Notes: generated by a model from the letters alone, not told the origin. Counted from the stretch's first letter, positions 28,330 to 40,567 are shown. The stretch is 64,000 bases of DNA from Bowmanella yangjiangensis (GCF_017255015.1 NZ_JAFKCS010000012.1:1-64000), one strand, 5' to 3'. Numbers and translations are program-made.

Positions 28330-29283
28330 TTAACTAGAATGTCCAAAGTAACCTTCAACTCGCAGCGCCAGACCATAAGAGACTTTAAAGTCTTCATCGC
28401 GGCGCCAGAGTAAAAAAGGTTCCACTTCGAAGAACAGCCATTTTCTCAGGGCATTTTTGCGCCAGCGGGTACTGACCAGATACTCTTCGATACGATAGTT
28501 GGGGCGGGTACCACCTTCCAGATACAACCCATAAATCATGGCGGTTTTTTCATCCCATTGACTGTATTTGTACCAGCCATGCTGCCAGATCCAATCGTTC
28601 TCTTCGTCTCGAAAATAAAAGTGGTTGTCAAAGCGAAACAAGTCGTTGCCAGCTAGCTGATGCTCATATTGCGCCATCAAATGACTGCCGAATCTGTCTT
28701 GTGTGTAGTAGTAAACCGACGCCTCCAGATTGACGTTATTGATATCTGATAGTCCAAAGGTTTTGCGGATCTGCGATTTCACATAGGGCTGCAACTTACG
28801 CCCAACCCCAATGCGATGGGAAATATTCATGTCGCCACTTTTTTTGGCGGTCCAGCGTAGCGCCATAGAAAAACGATTACGGTTATCTATGGCATCATTG
28901 CGGGCCGCTTTCACACTAGAGGCATCTTCGTCTTCATCATAATCGGAAAAGATAAGATCGGTTTGATGCTTCATATTCGGTAGCTTGACCCGCACCCGAA
29001 AACGGGTTTAGAATTCGTTAACCGCCCGGCTACGTGGTTCCCAACCGAGTCGAATACGAGCTTCGCCGTAGGCTTTTTCATCTAACTGCACTGTTTCATC
29101 AGCAAAGAACGCATCAAACCACATGGCGGTGGCATCAATGGAATCAGACACATTAACCTGCAATTCATCCAGCCAGGGGTTATCTACTGGCGGATCTTGC
29201 TGCTCTTCAGACACCCCGGGCAACGCCACAAAGGCCAATATCATGAAAATCCATGGACCCTTCAAAGCTGCTCCTTTTTTCAA
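28330..29283 (-). pseudogene. Envelope protein gene interrupted by an in-frame TAA
   Basis: One continuous frame of 317 codons from 29283 to 28330 is interrupted only by TAA at 29008-29010. The part before it has a signal peptide (MILAFVALPGVSEE region, residues 1-25), then LGWEPRSRAVNEF; directly after the stop comes TRFRVRVKLPNMKHQTDLIF in the same frame. The latter half looks like an outer-membrane beta-barrel (alternating strands such as VEPFLLWRRDEDFKVSYGLALRVEG). A single GAA-to-TAA change would explain the break. I do not recognise the function. It converges with ubiB and is divergent from tatA. Confidence 0.7.
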
Positions 29284-29329
29284 GCTGATACCACAAGCAT
29301 GACCACTATCTTACGATGGATCAAATGCA

Positions 29330-29357
29330 GTGACCTTTTGTTCAACCTACGTATAAT
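29330..29357 (+). promoter_or_regulatory. Putative sigma-70 promoter of the tat operon
   Basis: A perfect TATAAT at 29352-29357, with GTGACC at 29330-29335 as a weak -35 element at 16-bp spacing, about 30 bp before tatA. Assigned by eye. Confidence 0.5.
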
Positions 29358-29387
29358 AGCGGCAAAAGTGTTAAACGGGAGTAAAGC

Positions 29388-29636
29388 ATGGGTGGCATTA
29401 GTATCTGGCAATTGCTGATTGTTTTCGCAATCATTGTCTTGCTGTTCGGCACCAAGAAGTTGCGCACCCTTGGCAGCGATCTGGGTTCAGCAGTCAAAGG
29501 GTTTAAGAAAGCAGTCACTGATGAAAAAGCTGACGAGCAATCAGCAGAGCAGGATGCCGATTTTCCTCAGCAAAAGATGGAAAATAAGGCTGAAAGCCAA
29601 GCAGCGCAGCAAGCTGATAAACAGCAGCAAAAATAA
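29388..29636 (+). CDS. tatA: Twin-arginine translocase subunit TatA
   Basis: 82 aa. A short N-terminal TM helix ([26 protein letters not shown]) is followed by the FGxKKL hinge, an amphipathic helix ([12 protein letters not shown]) and a polar Gln/Ala-rich tail. TatA multimerises to form the passage for folded proteins. It starts the tatABC operon, 2 bp before tatB. Confidence 0.96.
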   Translation: MGGISIWQLLIVFAIIVLLFGTKKLRTLGSDLGSAVKGFKKAVTDEKADEQSAEQDADFPQQKMENKAESQAAQQADKQQQK

Positions 29637-29638
29637 TC

Positions 29639-29938
29639 ATGTTCGATATCGGCTTCTGGGAATTATTGGTCATTGGCGTGGTAGCCCTGCTGGTGTTGGG
29701 TCCTGAGCGATTGCCTGGTGCGATTCGCTCGGCCAGTCGTACCATTTCAGGTGTTCGCTCTATGGCCAGCAACTTCAAACAGGAAGTAGAGCAACAGCTC
29801 AAAATCCAGGAATTGCATGATAACCTGAAGAAAGCCGAGCAACAGAACCTGAAGGATCTTTCACCCGAATTACAGGAATCGGTAGACACACTGCGAGAAG
29901 CGGCCGATTCGGTGCAAAAACCTTATCAAAAAGAATAG
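29639..29938 (+). CDS. tatB: Twin-arginine translocase subunit TatB
   Basis: 99 aa. N-terminal helix [20 protein letters not shown], the [11 protein letters not shown] hinge (with the Glu and Pro typical of TatB), then a long amphipathic and charged region. Forms the substrate-receptor complex with TatC. Placed directly between tatA and tatC. Confidence 0.96.
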   Translation: MFDIGFWELLVIGVVALLVLGPERLPGAIRSASRTISGVRSMASNFKQEVEQQLKIQELHDNLKKAEQQNLKDLSPELQESVDTLREAADSVQKPYQKE

Positions 29939-30682
29939 ATGTCAGACTCGCAAACCCTTTTCAGCCATTTAGTAGAGCTGCGCAGTCGGCTGTTGAAAGC
30001 CCTGCTGGCGGTGCTGTTGGTATTTATCAGTCTGGCGTATTTTGCCCAAGACCTATACCACTTGTTAGCCACCCCCTTGTTGGAAGTGATGCCGACCGGC
30101 GCACAAATGATCGCTACCGACGTCGCATCACCTTTCTTTGCCCCCTTTAAACTGACGATGGTGCTGTCGTTTTTCGTCGCTATACCTGTCGTACTTTATC
30201 AGGCATGGGGATTTATCGCCCCTGGATTGTACCGCAACGAAAAACGCCTGATTGCGCCCTTACTGGTATGCAGTACCTTGCTGTTTTATGGCGGTATTGC
30301 CTTCGCTTATTATGTGGTTTTCCCCCTGGCTTTTGCCTTTTTCACCAGCGTGGCGCCCGAAGGAGTCACCATAAGCACGGATATCAACAGCTATCTGGAT
30401 TTTGTGCTTAAGCTGTTTTTTGCCTTTGGCATGTCATTCCAGATTCCCGTTGCCATCATTTTGATGTGTTGGACTGGAGTGACAACCCCAAAGGCGCTAA
30501 GAGAGAAACGTCCTTATGTAATAGTTGGTGTGTTTGTCATTGGCATGCTGTTAACACCACCGGATGTCATCTCGCAAACCTTACTGGCAGTACCTATGTG
30601 GTTGTTGTTTGAACTCGGTGTGTTGGCAGGTTCTCTGTACTATCGACCCGAGCAAGAAACGGAACATCAGGATCCGCCATGA
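29939..30682 (+). CDS. tatC: Twin-arginine translocase subunit TatC
   Basis: 247 aa with six TM helices. The N-terminal [14 protein letters not shown] is the conserved signal-recognition segment, followed by [33 protein letters not shown]. TatC recognises twin-arginine signal peptides. The stop TGA overlaps the start of a small gene (ATGA), so translation is coupled. Confidence 0.97.
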   Translation: MSDSQTLFSHLVELRSRLLKALLAVLLVFISLAYFAQDLYHLLATPLLEVMPTGAQMIATDVASPFFAPFKLTMVLSFFVAIPVVLYQAWGFIAPGLYRNEKRLIAPLLVCSTLLFYGGIAFAYYVVFPLAFAFFTSVAPEGVTISTDINSYLDFVLKLFFAFGMSFQIPVAIILMCWTGVTTPKALREKRPYVIVGVFVIGMLLTPPDVISQTLLAVPMWLLFELGVLAGSLYYRPEQETEHQDPP

Positions 30683-30816
30683 AAATAGACACACTAATCA
30701 TTGCGCTACCACTATGTTTAACTGTCATGATTGCGCCAGCGCAAACCCTGACAGCAGCGATTCAATCCTGTACCGCTAGTGTTAACCGTAAAATCAAGGT
30801 TAAACGTATCAAATAA
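30679..30816 (+). CDS. Small exported protein between tatC and tatD
   Basis: 45 aa, overlapping tatC by 4 bp (ATGA) and ending 2 bp before tatD, so it sits in the operon. It has a signal peptide ([20 protein letters not shown], with likely cleavage at APAQ-T) and a mature peptide of about 24 residues with one Cys and a strongly basic end ([10 protein letters not shown]). It may be a genuine micro-protein or the truncated front of a longer secreted protein whose mature part begins AIQSC. Function unknown. Confidence 0.5.
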   Translation: MKIDTLIIALPLCLTVMIAPAQTLTAAIQSCTASVNRKIKVKRIK

Positions 30817-30818
30817 AC

Positions 30819-31599
30819 ATGGCCTGGTTTGATATTGGCGTCAATCTAACCAACAGCAGGTTTAGTGCAGATCTGGATCTGGTGATAGAGCGTGCCAGAC
30901 AAAAGCAAGTCAACCAATTGCTGATAACCGGCACGGATGTCCAAGAAAGCCGTGCGGCTTTGCAATTAGCTGAACAATATCAACTAGTTAGCACAGCAGG
31001 AGTACACCCTCACTACGCGGGCGCAGTCGAGCAAGACTACCTTCTTATACTGCGTGAGCTTGCCAGCGCCGACAGGGTACGCGCCGTCGGCGAATGCGGA
31101 CTGGATTTCAATCGAAATTTTTCCTCAAAGGAAGACCAGTTACGTGTATTTGAACAGCAATTGGAATTGGCTGCAGACTTGCAAAAACCCGTGTTTCTGC
31201 ATGAAAGAGACGCGTTTCCCGAGCAAATCAGTTTATTGAAGCGATACAGAGACAAACTGTCAGGTGGTGTTGCCCACTGCTTTACCGGTGACAGAATGCA
31301 GATGGAAGCCTATCTGGAATTGGACTTACATATCGGCATTACCGGCTGGCTGTGTGACGAGCGCCGAGCCCAGCCTCTGCGCGAAGCGGTAACCGCACTG
31401 CCCTTGTCGCGGGTATTACTGGAGACTGACGCTCCCTATCTGGCACCACGACATATTCGCCCAAGAATTGAACGCTGCGAGCCCTGCCACTTGCCTATAG
31501 TGGCAGAAGAGTTGGCGTCACTAATGAGCATCCCGGTGGAGGAATTAGCCAAGCATAGTTTTGCCAACAGCCTGGCTCTTTTCGAGCCGGAGAAAAGTC

Positions 31600-31613
<14 letters not shown>
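30819..31613 (+). CDS. tatD: TatD-family metal-dependent DNase
   Basis: 264 aa TIM-barrel hydrolase. Visible motifs: an altered first motif FDIGVNLT (His of the usual HxH missing, as in E. coli TatD), AVGECGLDFNR, PVFLHERDA, GGVAHCFTGD and LLETDAPYL. It acts as a magnesium-dependent 3'-5' exonuclease and is not needed for Tat export. The final 14 bases overlap the start of the diguanylate cyclase gene. Confidence 0.93.
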
Positions 31614-34465
<2,852 letters not shown>

Positions 34466-34490
34466 ACCAGAGCTATTGTTCTGATTCCTT

Positions 34491-34518
34491 AAAGGGCTGA
34501 GCTAATCAGCCCTCTTTA
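34491..34518. terminator. Terminator after hemB
   Basis: AGGGCTGA (34493-34500) and TCAGCCCT (34506-34513) form an 8-bp stem with a 5-base loop, then CTTT. It lies between convergent genes. Confidence 0.7.
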
Positions 34519-34982
34519 ATTGCAGATGGTGCTGTACTCAGGCTCGCTGAACATCAGCCCTTCAAGCTCCGCCAAGCTACTTTGTTGTACCTTAAAGAAT
34601 CCTTGGGTTGATTCACCCGATCTATGCTCTGTGTGCTGCTGCCTGACCAGGGTTAGCAATTTCTCATTGCCCGCCTTAAACAAGGTAATTTGGCAACCTT
34701 GCGCCAAACATTTTGTTGTTGGCGAAAACCAATCACAGTTGGGCGGGTTCGTTTCCCACCTCTGGTGGTAAAATAAAACTCCTGCATACTAGGGGCGAAT
34801 ACGCCTTCCAGCTCCCAGCCTTGCCTGGAGATAATGCCGGGCGCAAAAGGTTCTGCCATCATACCCGGTGGAGTCTGGCCCATATAAGGGCCCTCAAGAA
34901 CAGGGAATTCTTCCTGGCTGTAGGCCGGACAGATCATGGCCAAGCCGGAAAATAGCGGCAAAAGAATACTAAGACGATACAT
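34516..34982 (-). pseudogene. Truncated WD40-like (PD40) exported protein joined to an unrelated 3' fragment
   Basis: The frame from 34982 encodes a signal peptide (LLPLFSGLAMICPAYS) and GPYMGQTPPGMMAEPFAPGI, GVFAPSMQEFYFTTRGGK, the typical opening of PD40 beta-propeller proteins that normally exceed 280 aa; it stops after 109 codons at 34653. A second frame (34707-34516) gives CQITLFKAGNEKLL...SLAELEGLMFSEPEY, which vaguely resembles the end of small DUF6438-type domains. The two look like fragments brought together by a deletion. The start lies 1 bp after the esterase stop, so the pair was once an operon. Confidence 0.5.
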
Positions 34983-34983
34983 G

Positions 34984-35754
34984 TTATTTTCCTTTTTTCT
35001 GCAGTTTGGCCAACCAGTTTATGGCCATCACGGCAGTCATCGGCGAGGCGGTCTGGTGGCTACCATCCGGGATCTTGTGGGTTAAGGACAAGCTTGCATC
35101 CTTCTTGTTATGCAGAAACTGGATAAGGCTGTCCACATGCGGACTGAGCTTTTGCTCTTCGCTGCCATAAGTCACAAAGACGTTGGCGTTAAAAGGTTTT
35201 GCATTGTTGGGCAGGGCTTCAATTTTTGCCATGCGCCAAACCGAAGGGCTGCCAAGCATATAGTTCTTAAAGGTATCGGGTTGTGATAGCAGTATGTAAG
35301 CGCCGAATAAGCCGCCCATTGAGTAGCCAAAGTAACTGCGATTGGCAGGCTCAGTGCGGTAGTGACTCTCCACAAAGGGAATCACGTCATGGCGAATAAA
35401 ATCCAGATATTTGGCTGCCTGACCAAACTGGTATTTAGCCTGGTTTTCGGGATTGCTGGATGGGGCAAAGGAGTAATCCCGGAAGCGGCTGACATACGCC
35501 CCTTCCGCTTCGATTAACCTTGCATCTATGTCTTTTTGCCAGGAAAGGCCTACTAAAATACTGTCTTCCATCTGAAAGAAGGTTGAGGCCGACAACAGCT
35601 CCACGTGCCATAAGGCATCGGTGAAGTAGATTACCGGATAGGCCTTGTCAGGATTTTGTGCATAGTTATCGGGTAGTTTTATCAGCAGCTCGTACTGACG
35701 CTCTGTGGCGCTGGCTTTTTGCTGACGTCGGCCCCTGATACTACCTAAACGCAC
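34984..35754 (-). CDS. Esterase D-like alpha/beta hydrolase, probably 5'-truncated
   Basis: 256 aa, PF00756-type fold. The nucleophile Ser is in GYSMGGLFGAY, the catalytic His probably in DGSHQTASP and the acid in the VTYGSEEQKLSP region. Relatives hydrolyse siderophore or other esters and are usually exported. Here no signal peptide exists: the frame opens with GTG at 35754, an in-frame TAG lies six bases before it, and the start of the next divergent frame is 13 bp away, leaving no room for a normal promoter. The 5' end was therefore probably lost. Confidence 0.75.
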   Translation of the reverse strand: MRLGSIRGRRQQKASATERQYELLIKLPDNYAQNPDKAYPVIYFTDALWHVELLSASTFFQMEDSILVGLSWQKDIDARLIEAEGAYVSRFRDYSFAPSSNPENQAKYQFGQAAKYLDFIRHDVIPFVESHYRTEPANRSYFGYSMGGLFGAYILLSQPDTFKNYMLGSPSVWRMAKIEALPNNAKPFNANVFVTYGSEEQKLSPHVDSLIQFLHNKKDASLSLTHKIPDGSHQTASPMTAVMAINWLAKLQKKGK

Positions 35755-35815
35755 TTGCTATGGTAGGATGGCACATCCATTTGTTTCTATTAATGTTTTT
35801 CAGGCAATTTCGGCA

Positions 35816-37996
35816 ATGACCAAAGCGTATTGGGTAGGCAAGTTTCTGGTGGATCTGTCCAGAAACCAGATCAGTCACAACCAAGATGTTCAGACCTTAC
35901 CGCCCAAAGCATTACAGGTACTCACTTACCTGGCGCAGAACAGTGGCCGGGTGGTGAGTCACGACGAGCTGCTAAACCAGGTGTGGGCCAATACTGTCGT
36001 CACACCCAATACCTTGCAGCGCAGTATCGCCCAGTTAAGGAAAGCCTTTGGTGAAACCAGCCACGCCTCTGCGCTGATAAAAACCCATGCCAAACAAGGT
36101 TATAGCCTGGAAGTCGAAGTGCGCTGGTCAGCCGAGGTGGATACCGGCACCGTTGAACCTGCAGCTGATAGCCAGGGGCAGTTACCTGAAGTCCTCCCTG
36201 TTTTGCCCCCCGAGCATACTGTCAACGCCATCCCCCAGCCCGAGATAACGCCGCCAAAATCTAAAACGGCAAAGCCAAAGCATAACAAGTTGTGGTGGTA
36301 TTCTGCGCTGGCAGCGTTATTGGTCCTTGCCGTTGGAGTATTGCCCTTTGTACAACATGAGGCTGATTTTCAGCTTGAAGACCTGCGTTATCTGACCGCC
36401 ACCGATGATAAAGAATACGGCGCCAGGTATTCCCCGGACGGCCAATATATTCTCTTTCACCGTTATTATGAGAAGGTTTGCACTAACCATATCTGGGCGA
36501 AAAATGCCGACACCTTGCAGGAAGTGCAGCTTACCGCAAAGCGCGGGACTTACTCGGGTTATAACCTGTCTGCCGATGGCAAAAACCTGCTATTTGTTCA
36601 GGAACAGGATTGCATTGCCCCGGTTAATCAGCCCAGCTGTTTTAAGCTGATGAGCCTGGATTTTCAGGCAGCGTTGAGAGAACCTCAACAGGCCAAAGAA
36701 TTACTGGACTGCCAACATTCGGCGATTAGAAATCCGATCTGGATGGACGAGCAGCATATCGCCCTGATGCAACGCGAGGATCGCAACTGGCGGCTGGTGC
36801 GTTACTCCCTTGCCGATCAGAGCAGTTCTACGCTGTATGAGGCCAAAGATGGCATTACGCTTGGCCTGGCCTGGTCAGCCGACCGTCAATTGTTTGCTGT
36901 CACCTCATTAAAAAGTAGCGGCGGGCAAAGACTCGACTTGCTGTTTGCCGATGGCACAGTGAAATCAAGCCACAACATTGTCTTTCCGCCAGGGGCACCA
37001 CGTTACCCCAAGCTGCTTCCCGAGTTTATGCCAGGCAGCAAGGGACTGCTCCTTACCTATCGGGGACAACTTTCTACCTTGTCTGAACAAGGCCAAATAC
37101 AGGAGCTGAATATAGGCCTGGACGCCAATATTGGCAGCCCGGCATTTCACCCTGACGGTAATCGTCTGCTGGTTGTTTCCGGCCGTTATGACAGTGATGC
37201 CGCCAGACTGTCGATTCCAGACGAAGTCCACATTGATGACCCAACACAGGACCTAGAAGCCCAGGTGTTTGAGCGCTCAATCAACCTCGAAGATAAGGCG
37301 AAGTTTCGACCCAACGGCCAGGGCATTGCGTTTGTTTCAAAGCGCACCGGCAGCGAGCAAGTCTGGTTGCTGGGGAATAACAATGCCGCGCTGATAAGCA
37401 GTTTTACCAAAGGTACCATGGTCAGCAACCTACTATGGAGCAAAGACGGTCAGAGCCTGTTAGTGCAGGCGGACATGAGTCTATATCTCTTATCTGTGGA
37501 TAAGCAGCAGCGTCAGCTTGATTTTCCTCACCCCGTAGTGGGTTTGTATGACTGGGACGAAGATGCCCAACAAGTCATTGCCAGGGTTTTGCTTAACGAT
37601 ACCAGTCGCTTAGTAAGCATTGATATCAGTAGTATGGAATTCCAGCAACTTAACAATAAAAGGGTATTTTGGGCCGCCCAAAACCCTGGCGGTACACTGG
37701 TTTTTATGGATCATCTGCGCCAGTTTTGGCAACGCGGCAGCATTGAAGACAAAAGGATTAATGCCCTGAATGATCAGGGTTCAAGCAAAGGCTTTGTACT
37801 GACCAACGAACAGCTCTACGGCATCAACAAAAACAACCAGCTATGGTCATATCATCTGCAATCCGGTGCCTTTAAAGTGCTGGGCAATATTTCCCCGGAT
37901 ATCGAATTCCTCACCGATATTCAAGGCAATGAGATACTGGCAACGCTGCTCGTTGGGGAACGGCAGGAGATTCTGGAGCTGACGTTGGCTGACTAG
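35816..37996 (+). CDS. CadC/ToxR-like membrane transcriptional regulator with beta-propeller sensor
   Basis: 726 aa from the ATG at 35816; an earlier in-frame start at 35768 is possible. The N-terminus is a Trans_reg_C winged helix (residues 8-100: PKALQVLTYLAQNSGRVVSH, ELLNQVWANTVVTPNTLQRSI). A Pro-rich linker (about 125-165) leads to a TM helix (LWWYSALAALLVLAVGVLPF, about 160-180), then a periplasmic region of about 540 residues with PD40/TolB-like repeats (ARYSPDGQYILFHR, LSADGKNLLFVQ, AFHPDGNRLLVVS). It probably senses an envelope signal directly. The target may be the adjacent esterase pair, now decayed. Confidence 0.85.
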   Translation: MTKAYWVGKFLVDLSRNQISHNQDVQTLPPKALQVLTYLAQNSGRVVSHDELLNQVWANTVVTPNTLQRSIAQLRKAFGETSHASALIKTHAKQGYSLEVEVRWSAEVDTGTVEPAADSQGQLPEVLPVLPPEHTVNAIPQPEITPPKSKTAKPKHNKLWWYSALAALLVLAVGVLPFVQHEADFQLEDLRYLTATDDKEYGARYSPDGQYILFHRYYEKVCTNHIWAKNADTLQEVQLTAKRGTYSGYNLSADGKNLLFVQEQDCIAPVNQPSCFKLMSLDFQAALREPQQAKELLDCQHSAIRNPIWMDEQHIALMQREDRNWRLVRYSLADQSSSTLYEAKDGITLGLAWSADRQLFAVTSLKSSGGQRLDLLFADGTVKSSHNIVFPPGAPRYPKLLPEFMPGSKGLLLTYRGQLSTLSEQGQIQELNIGLDANIGSPAFHPDGNRLLVVSGRYDSDAARLSIPDEVHIDDPTQDLEAQVFERSINLEDKAKFRPNGQGIAFVSKRTGSEQVWLLGNNNAALISSFTKGTMVSNLLWSKDGQSLLVQADMSLYLLSVDKQQRQLDFPHPVVGLYDWDEDAQQVIARVLLNDTSRLVSIDISSMEFQQLNNKRVFWAAQNPGGTLVFMDHLRQFWQRGSIEDKRINALNDQGSSKGFVLTNEQLYGINKNNQLWSYHLQSGAFKVLGNISPDIEFLTDIQGNEILATLLVGERQEILELTLAD

Positions 37997-38034
37997 ATAA
38001 ACATTGAAGCCAGAGCAATCAGGCTCGGCAAGGA

Positions 38035-38060
38035 GTCGGTGACTTCAGTTGGTCACCGAC
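38035..38060. terminator. Hairpin between convergent genes
   Basis: GTCGGTGAC (38035-38043) and GTCACCGAC (38052-38060) form a perfect 9-bp stem; there is no clear T-run, so terminator activity is uncertain. Confidence 0.4.
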
Positions 38061-38076
38061 CAGTGAATGGAAAAGT

Positions 38077-38604
38077 TCAGCTACCCCACTGTAATCGCAC
38101 TTTTTGGCGAATCTCTTGAAAGTCGCTGAGACTATCTATCGTGGCATACCGAACAACCAGCTCAATGCCCCGAATTTTTCTAATCCCCTGGTGCGTGATT
38201 TCATTGATATTAATCAGCCAATCACAACTGCTAACCGGGACAAGCATGATCGGAAACTGTGCCGGGGTATCAATATTACTGCTAAAACCAATTTCCCTGA
38301 TGGGATTGTGAGCCATAACAACGAAATCCTCTTCGTGGATATCGACAATATCTACCCCTGCAATACTAATCCCATGCATATAAGCATTGGCAACCCGACA
38401 CCGGATTACATGACAGCCATCTTCAAAGTGACTGCCGATAAGTTGCACGAACAGCTTCTCCTTAGCCTTAAAACGGGTATAAAGATCCTTTCCCACGTCA
38501 TACACCAGTTTAGTGCCACCGACTAACGCAGCGCCGGTAAAGAAAATTGCTTCGCCTTTTAATTCGTCATGCTTAAGGTCATCGGGACTGTTCACCTTTA
38601 CCAC
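38077..38604 (-). CDS. Hypothetical protein
   Basis: 175 aa, not recognised. One weak hydrophobic stretch near 19-32 (AIFFTGAALVGGTKL) may touch the membrane. The rest looks globular and beta-rich (FVQLIGSHFEDGCHVIRCRVAN, IELVVRYATID), with a short helical C-terminus. Codon use and frame are gene-like and no better frame exists on either strand; the opposite strand has an overlapping open frame of 140 codons, which looks like a shadow. Monocistronic. Confidence 0.55.
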   Translation of the reverse strand: MVKVNSPDDLKHDELKGEAIFFTGAALVGGTKLVYDVGKDLYTRFKAKEKLFVQLIGSHFEDGCHVIRCRVANAYMHGISIAGVDIVDIHEEDFVVMAHNPIREIGFSSNIDTPAQFPIMLVPVSSCDWLININEITHQGIRKIRGIELVVRYATIDSLSDFQEIRQKVRLQWGS

Positions 38605-38789
38605 TCCTTTGCACTAGTTAAATATCAATGGTTGTCGGTATGCCACTCAGTTCAAGCCAACTAGCCGCTGCATCAGCAGATGCAAACAAACCATAGGGTA
38701 AAATACGAATTGATTAGTGTAGTTCTGAAGCTTGAACTTTTCTGTCCACTGTTAAATTTGGCTCGAAGTGGTAAAAGGCCCTCAAAAAA

Positions 38790-38815
38790 AACGCCGCAAA
38801 TGCGGCGTTGTTACA
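38790..38815 (-). terminator. Terminator of the malic enzyme gene
   Basis: Read on the minus strand: AACGCCGCA, loop of two, TGCGGCGTT, then a run of T (from the A-run 38784-38790). A strong intrinsic terminator. Confidence 0.85.
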
Positions 38816-38833
38816 TTCAGTCGAATGCTGATT

Positions 38834-40078
38834 TTATTCCATGTAGCCGTCAGGCAGCGCTTCGAAAGGCGATACGCCGGTCTCAATAGCCGCCTGAGCA
38901 ACAGCCTTGGCCACGCGCTGACATAAACGCGGATCCATCGGCTTGGGAATAATATACTGGCGACCGAAGTTCAGCTCTTTCACATCCGCCGCTTTTAGCA
39001 CCGACTCAGGCACAGGCTCACGGGCGATGCTACGGATAGCTTCCACCGCCGCCACCTTCATCTCATCATTAATGGTAGAAGCGCGCACATCTAGTGCACC
39101 ACGGAAGATAAAGGGGAAGCACAGCACGTTGTTTACCTGATTTGGGTAATCCGAACGACCGGTAGCCATGATCAGATCATCACGGGCACCATGCGCCAGT
39201 TCAGGCTTGATTTCCGGATCAGGGTTTGAACAAGCAAATACCACCGGATTAGGCGCCATTAGTTTTAACGCTTCAGGCGGCAGCACATCAGGACCAGATA
39301 CACCAACAAATACGTCGGCATCCTGCATCACATCTTCCAGAGTGCGCTTGTCGGTGTTATTGGCAAACAACTGCTTGTGCGTGGTCAGATCGTCACGGCG
39401 GGTATGAATTACGCCTTTTCTGTCCAGCATATAAATGCGTTCACGCTGCGCGCCACATTTAATCAGCAGTTCCATACAGGCCACAGCGGCAGCACCGGCG
39501 CCCATACAAACTATAGTGACATCGTGAATATGCTTACCCTGGATTTCCAGGGCATTAAGCATGCCAGCGGCAGTCACAATAGCGGTTCCGTGCTGATCAT
39601 CATGGAATACCGGCACACGACAGCGCTTAATCAGCTCCTGCTCAATCTCAAAACACTCAGGTGCCTTGATATCTTCCAGGTTAATACCGCCAAAGGTGTC
39701 GGCAATATTGGCTACCGTATTGATAAATTCATCCGTAGTGCGATGCTTCACTTCAATGTCGATCGCATCCAGGCCAGCAAAACGTTTAAACAATAAGGCC
39801 TTACCTTCCATCACCGGTTTTGATGCCAGAGGACCTAAGTTACCCAGACCAAGAATCGCGGTGCCGTTGGAAATAACCGCCACCAGATTACCTTTGGCAG
39901 TGTATTTATAAGCATTATCCGGGTCGGCGGCGATTTCCTTGACCGGCTCAGCCACACCAGGGCTGTAAGCCAGGGCCAAATCGCCGACGCTTTCGGCGGG
40001 CTTGGTCAGTTCAATACTGATTTTTCCGGGGACGGGGCTGGCATGATAATCCAGTGCTCTTTGACGAAAGTCAGACAT
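38834..40078 (-). CDS. NADP-dependent malic enzyme, short form
   Basis: 414 aa. It decarboxylates malate to pyruvate with production of NADPH. The substrate and cofactor motifs are clear: SPGVAEPVKEIAADP, VFHDDQHGTAIV, then the Rossmann motif VCMGAGAAAVACMELL and FACSNPDPEI. It lacks the C-terminal phosphotransacetylase-like domain of E. coli MaeB (759 aa), so it matches the short bacterial form. Monocistronic, ends at a strong terminator. Confidence 0.93.
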   Translation of the reverse strand: MSDFRQRALDYHASPVPGKISIELTKPAESVGDLALAYSPGVAEPVKEIAADPDNAYKYTAKGNLVAVISNGTAILGLGNLGPLASKPVMEGKALLFKRFAGLDAIDIEVKHRTTDEFINTVANIADTFGGINLEDIKAPECFEIEQELIKRCRVPVFHDDQHGTAIVTAAGMLNALEIQGKHIHDVTIVCMGAGAAAVACMELLIKCGAQRERIYMLDRKGVIHTRRDDLTTHKQLFANNTDKRTLEDVMQDADVFVGVSGPDVLPPEALKLMAPNPVVFACSNPDPEIKPELAHGARDDLIMATGRSDYPNQVNNVLCFPFIFRGALDVRASTINDEMKVAAVEAIRSIAREPVPESVLKAADVKELNFGRQYIIPKPMDPRLCQRVAKAVAQAAIETGVSPFEALPDGYME

Positions 40079-40276
40079 AGTTGCCTCTGAGTGAATCTGT
40101 ATGGATACGAGTAAGGAATATTATTGTTATCAATCCCTGAACGCTGGCAGGAACGGGTGTGGAATCTATCACAACACTGGTATACAACATATCAGATCAG
40201 ACCGCTATTCGGCATAACCAAATCTATCTAGGGCATGTCTATCTTTTATATGCAACCCGACTTTCGTCTGTGTTAT

Positions 40277-40544
40277 TAGAGCGTGTTGACCTTTTGAGTA
40301 TAGATTTTGTTCAAATCCAGTCCCTTCTGGTCACGACGCCGGGCTGCAGGCCTAGTGGGCCTAAGTCAAAGCCCGGCAACACCGAGCAGGAGGGGCTGGG
40401 TTGAACCCTTTGGGCAGCGCTTGTGGGTCCTTTCTACGGCGTTATCACTCACTCATGTAGAATAACTACACCACGTTCGCTCTGCCTTGTATAAAGGACC
40501 CACAAATTGCTGCAAAATCATACTCAAAAGGTCAACACGCTCTA
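40277..40544. mobile_element. MITE-like element with 30-bp terminal inverted repeats
   Basis: The left end GAGCGTGTTGACCTTTTGAG... (40279-40309) is the reverse complement of the right end (40513-40542) over 30 positions with one single-base indel. TA flanks both ends (40277-40278 and 40543-40544), as expected for a TA target duplication. An inner inverted repeat (TGTGGGTCCTTT near 40417 and AAAGGACCCACA near 40493) is also present. About 264 bp, no coding capacity. It lies between the malic enzyme gene and rpmE. The parent transposase is unknown; TA duplication suggests an IS630/Tc1-like source, by inference. Confidence 0.75.
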
Positions 40545-40567
40545 GGAGAGACTGGATGATGAGCAAC

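Noticed and set aside
38104-38526. 140-codon plus-strand frame opposite the hypothetical gene at 38077-38604
   Set aside because: No upstream ribosome-binding site and residue pattern less protein-like than the minus-strand frame, although neither has a recognised family.
40229-40255. Second terminal-repeat-like sequence (TAGGGCATGTCTATC) left of the MITE
   Set aside because: It resembles the MITE end only loosely and has no partner on the other side.
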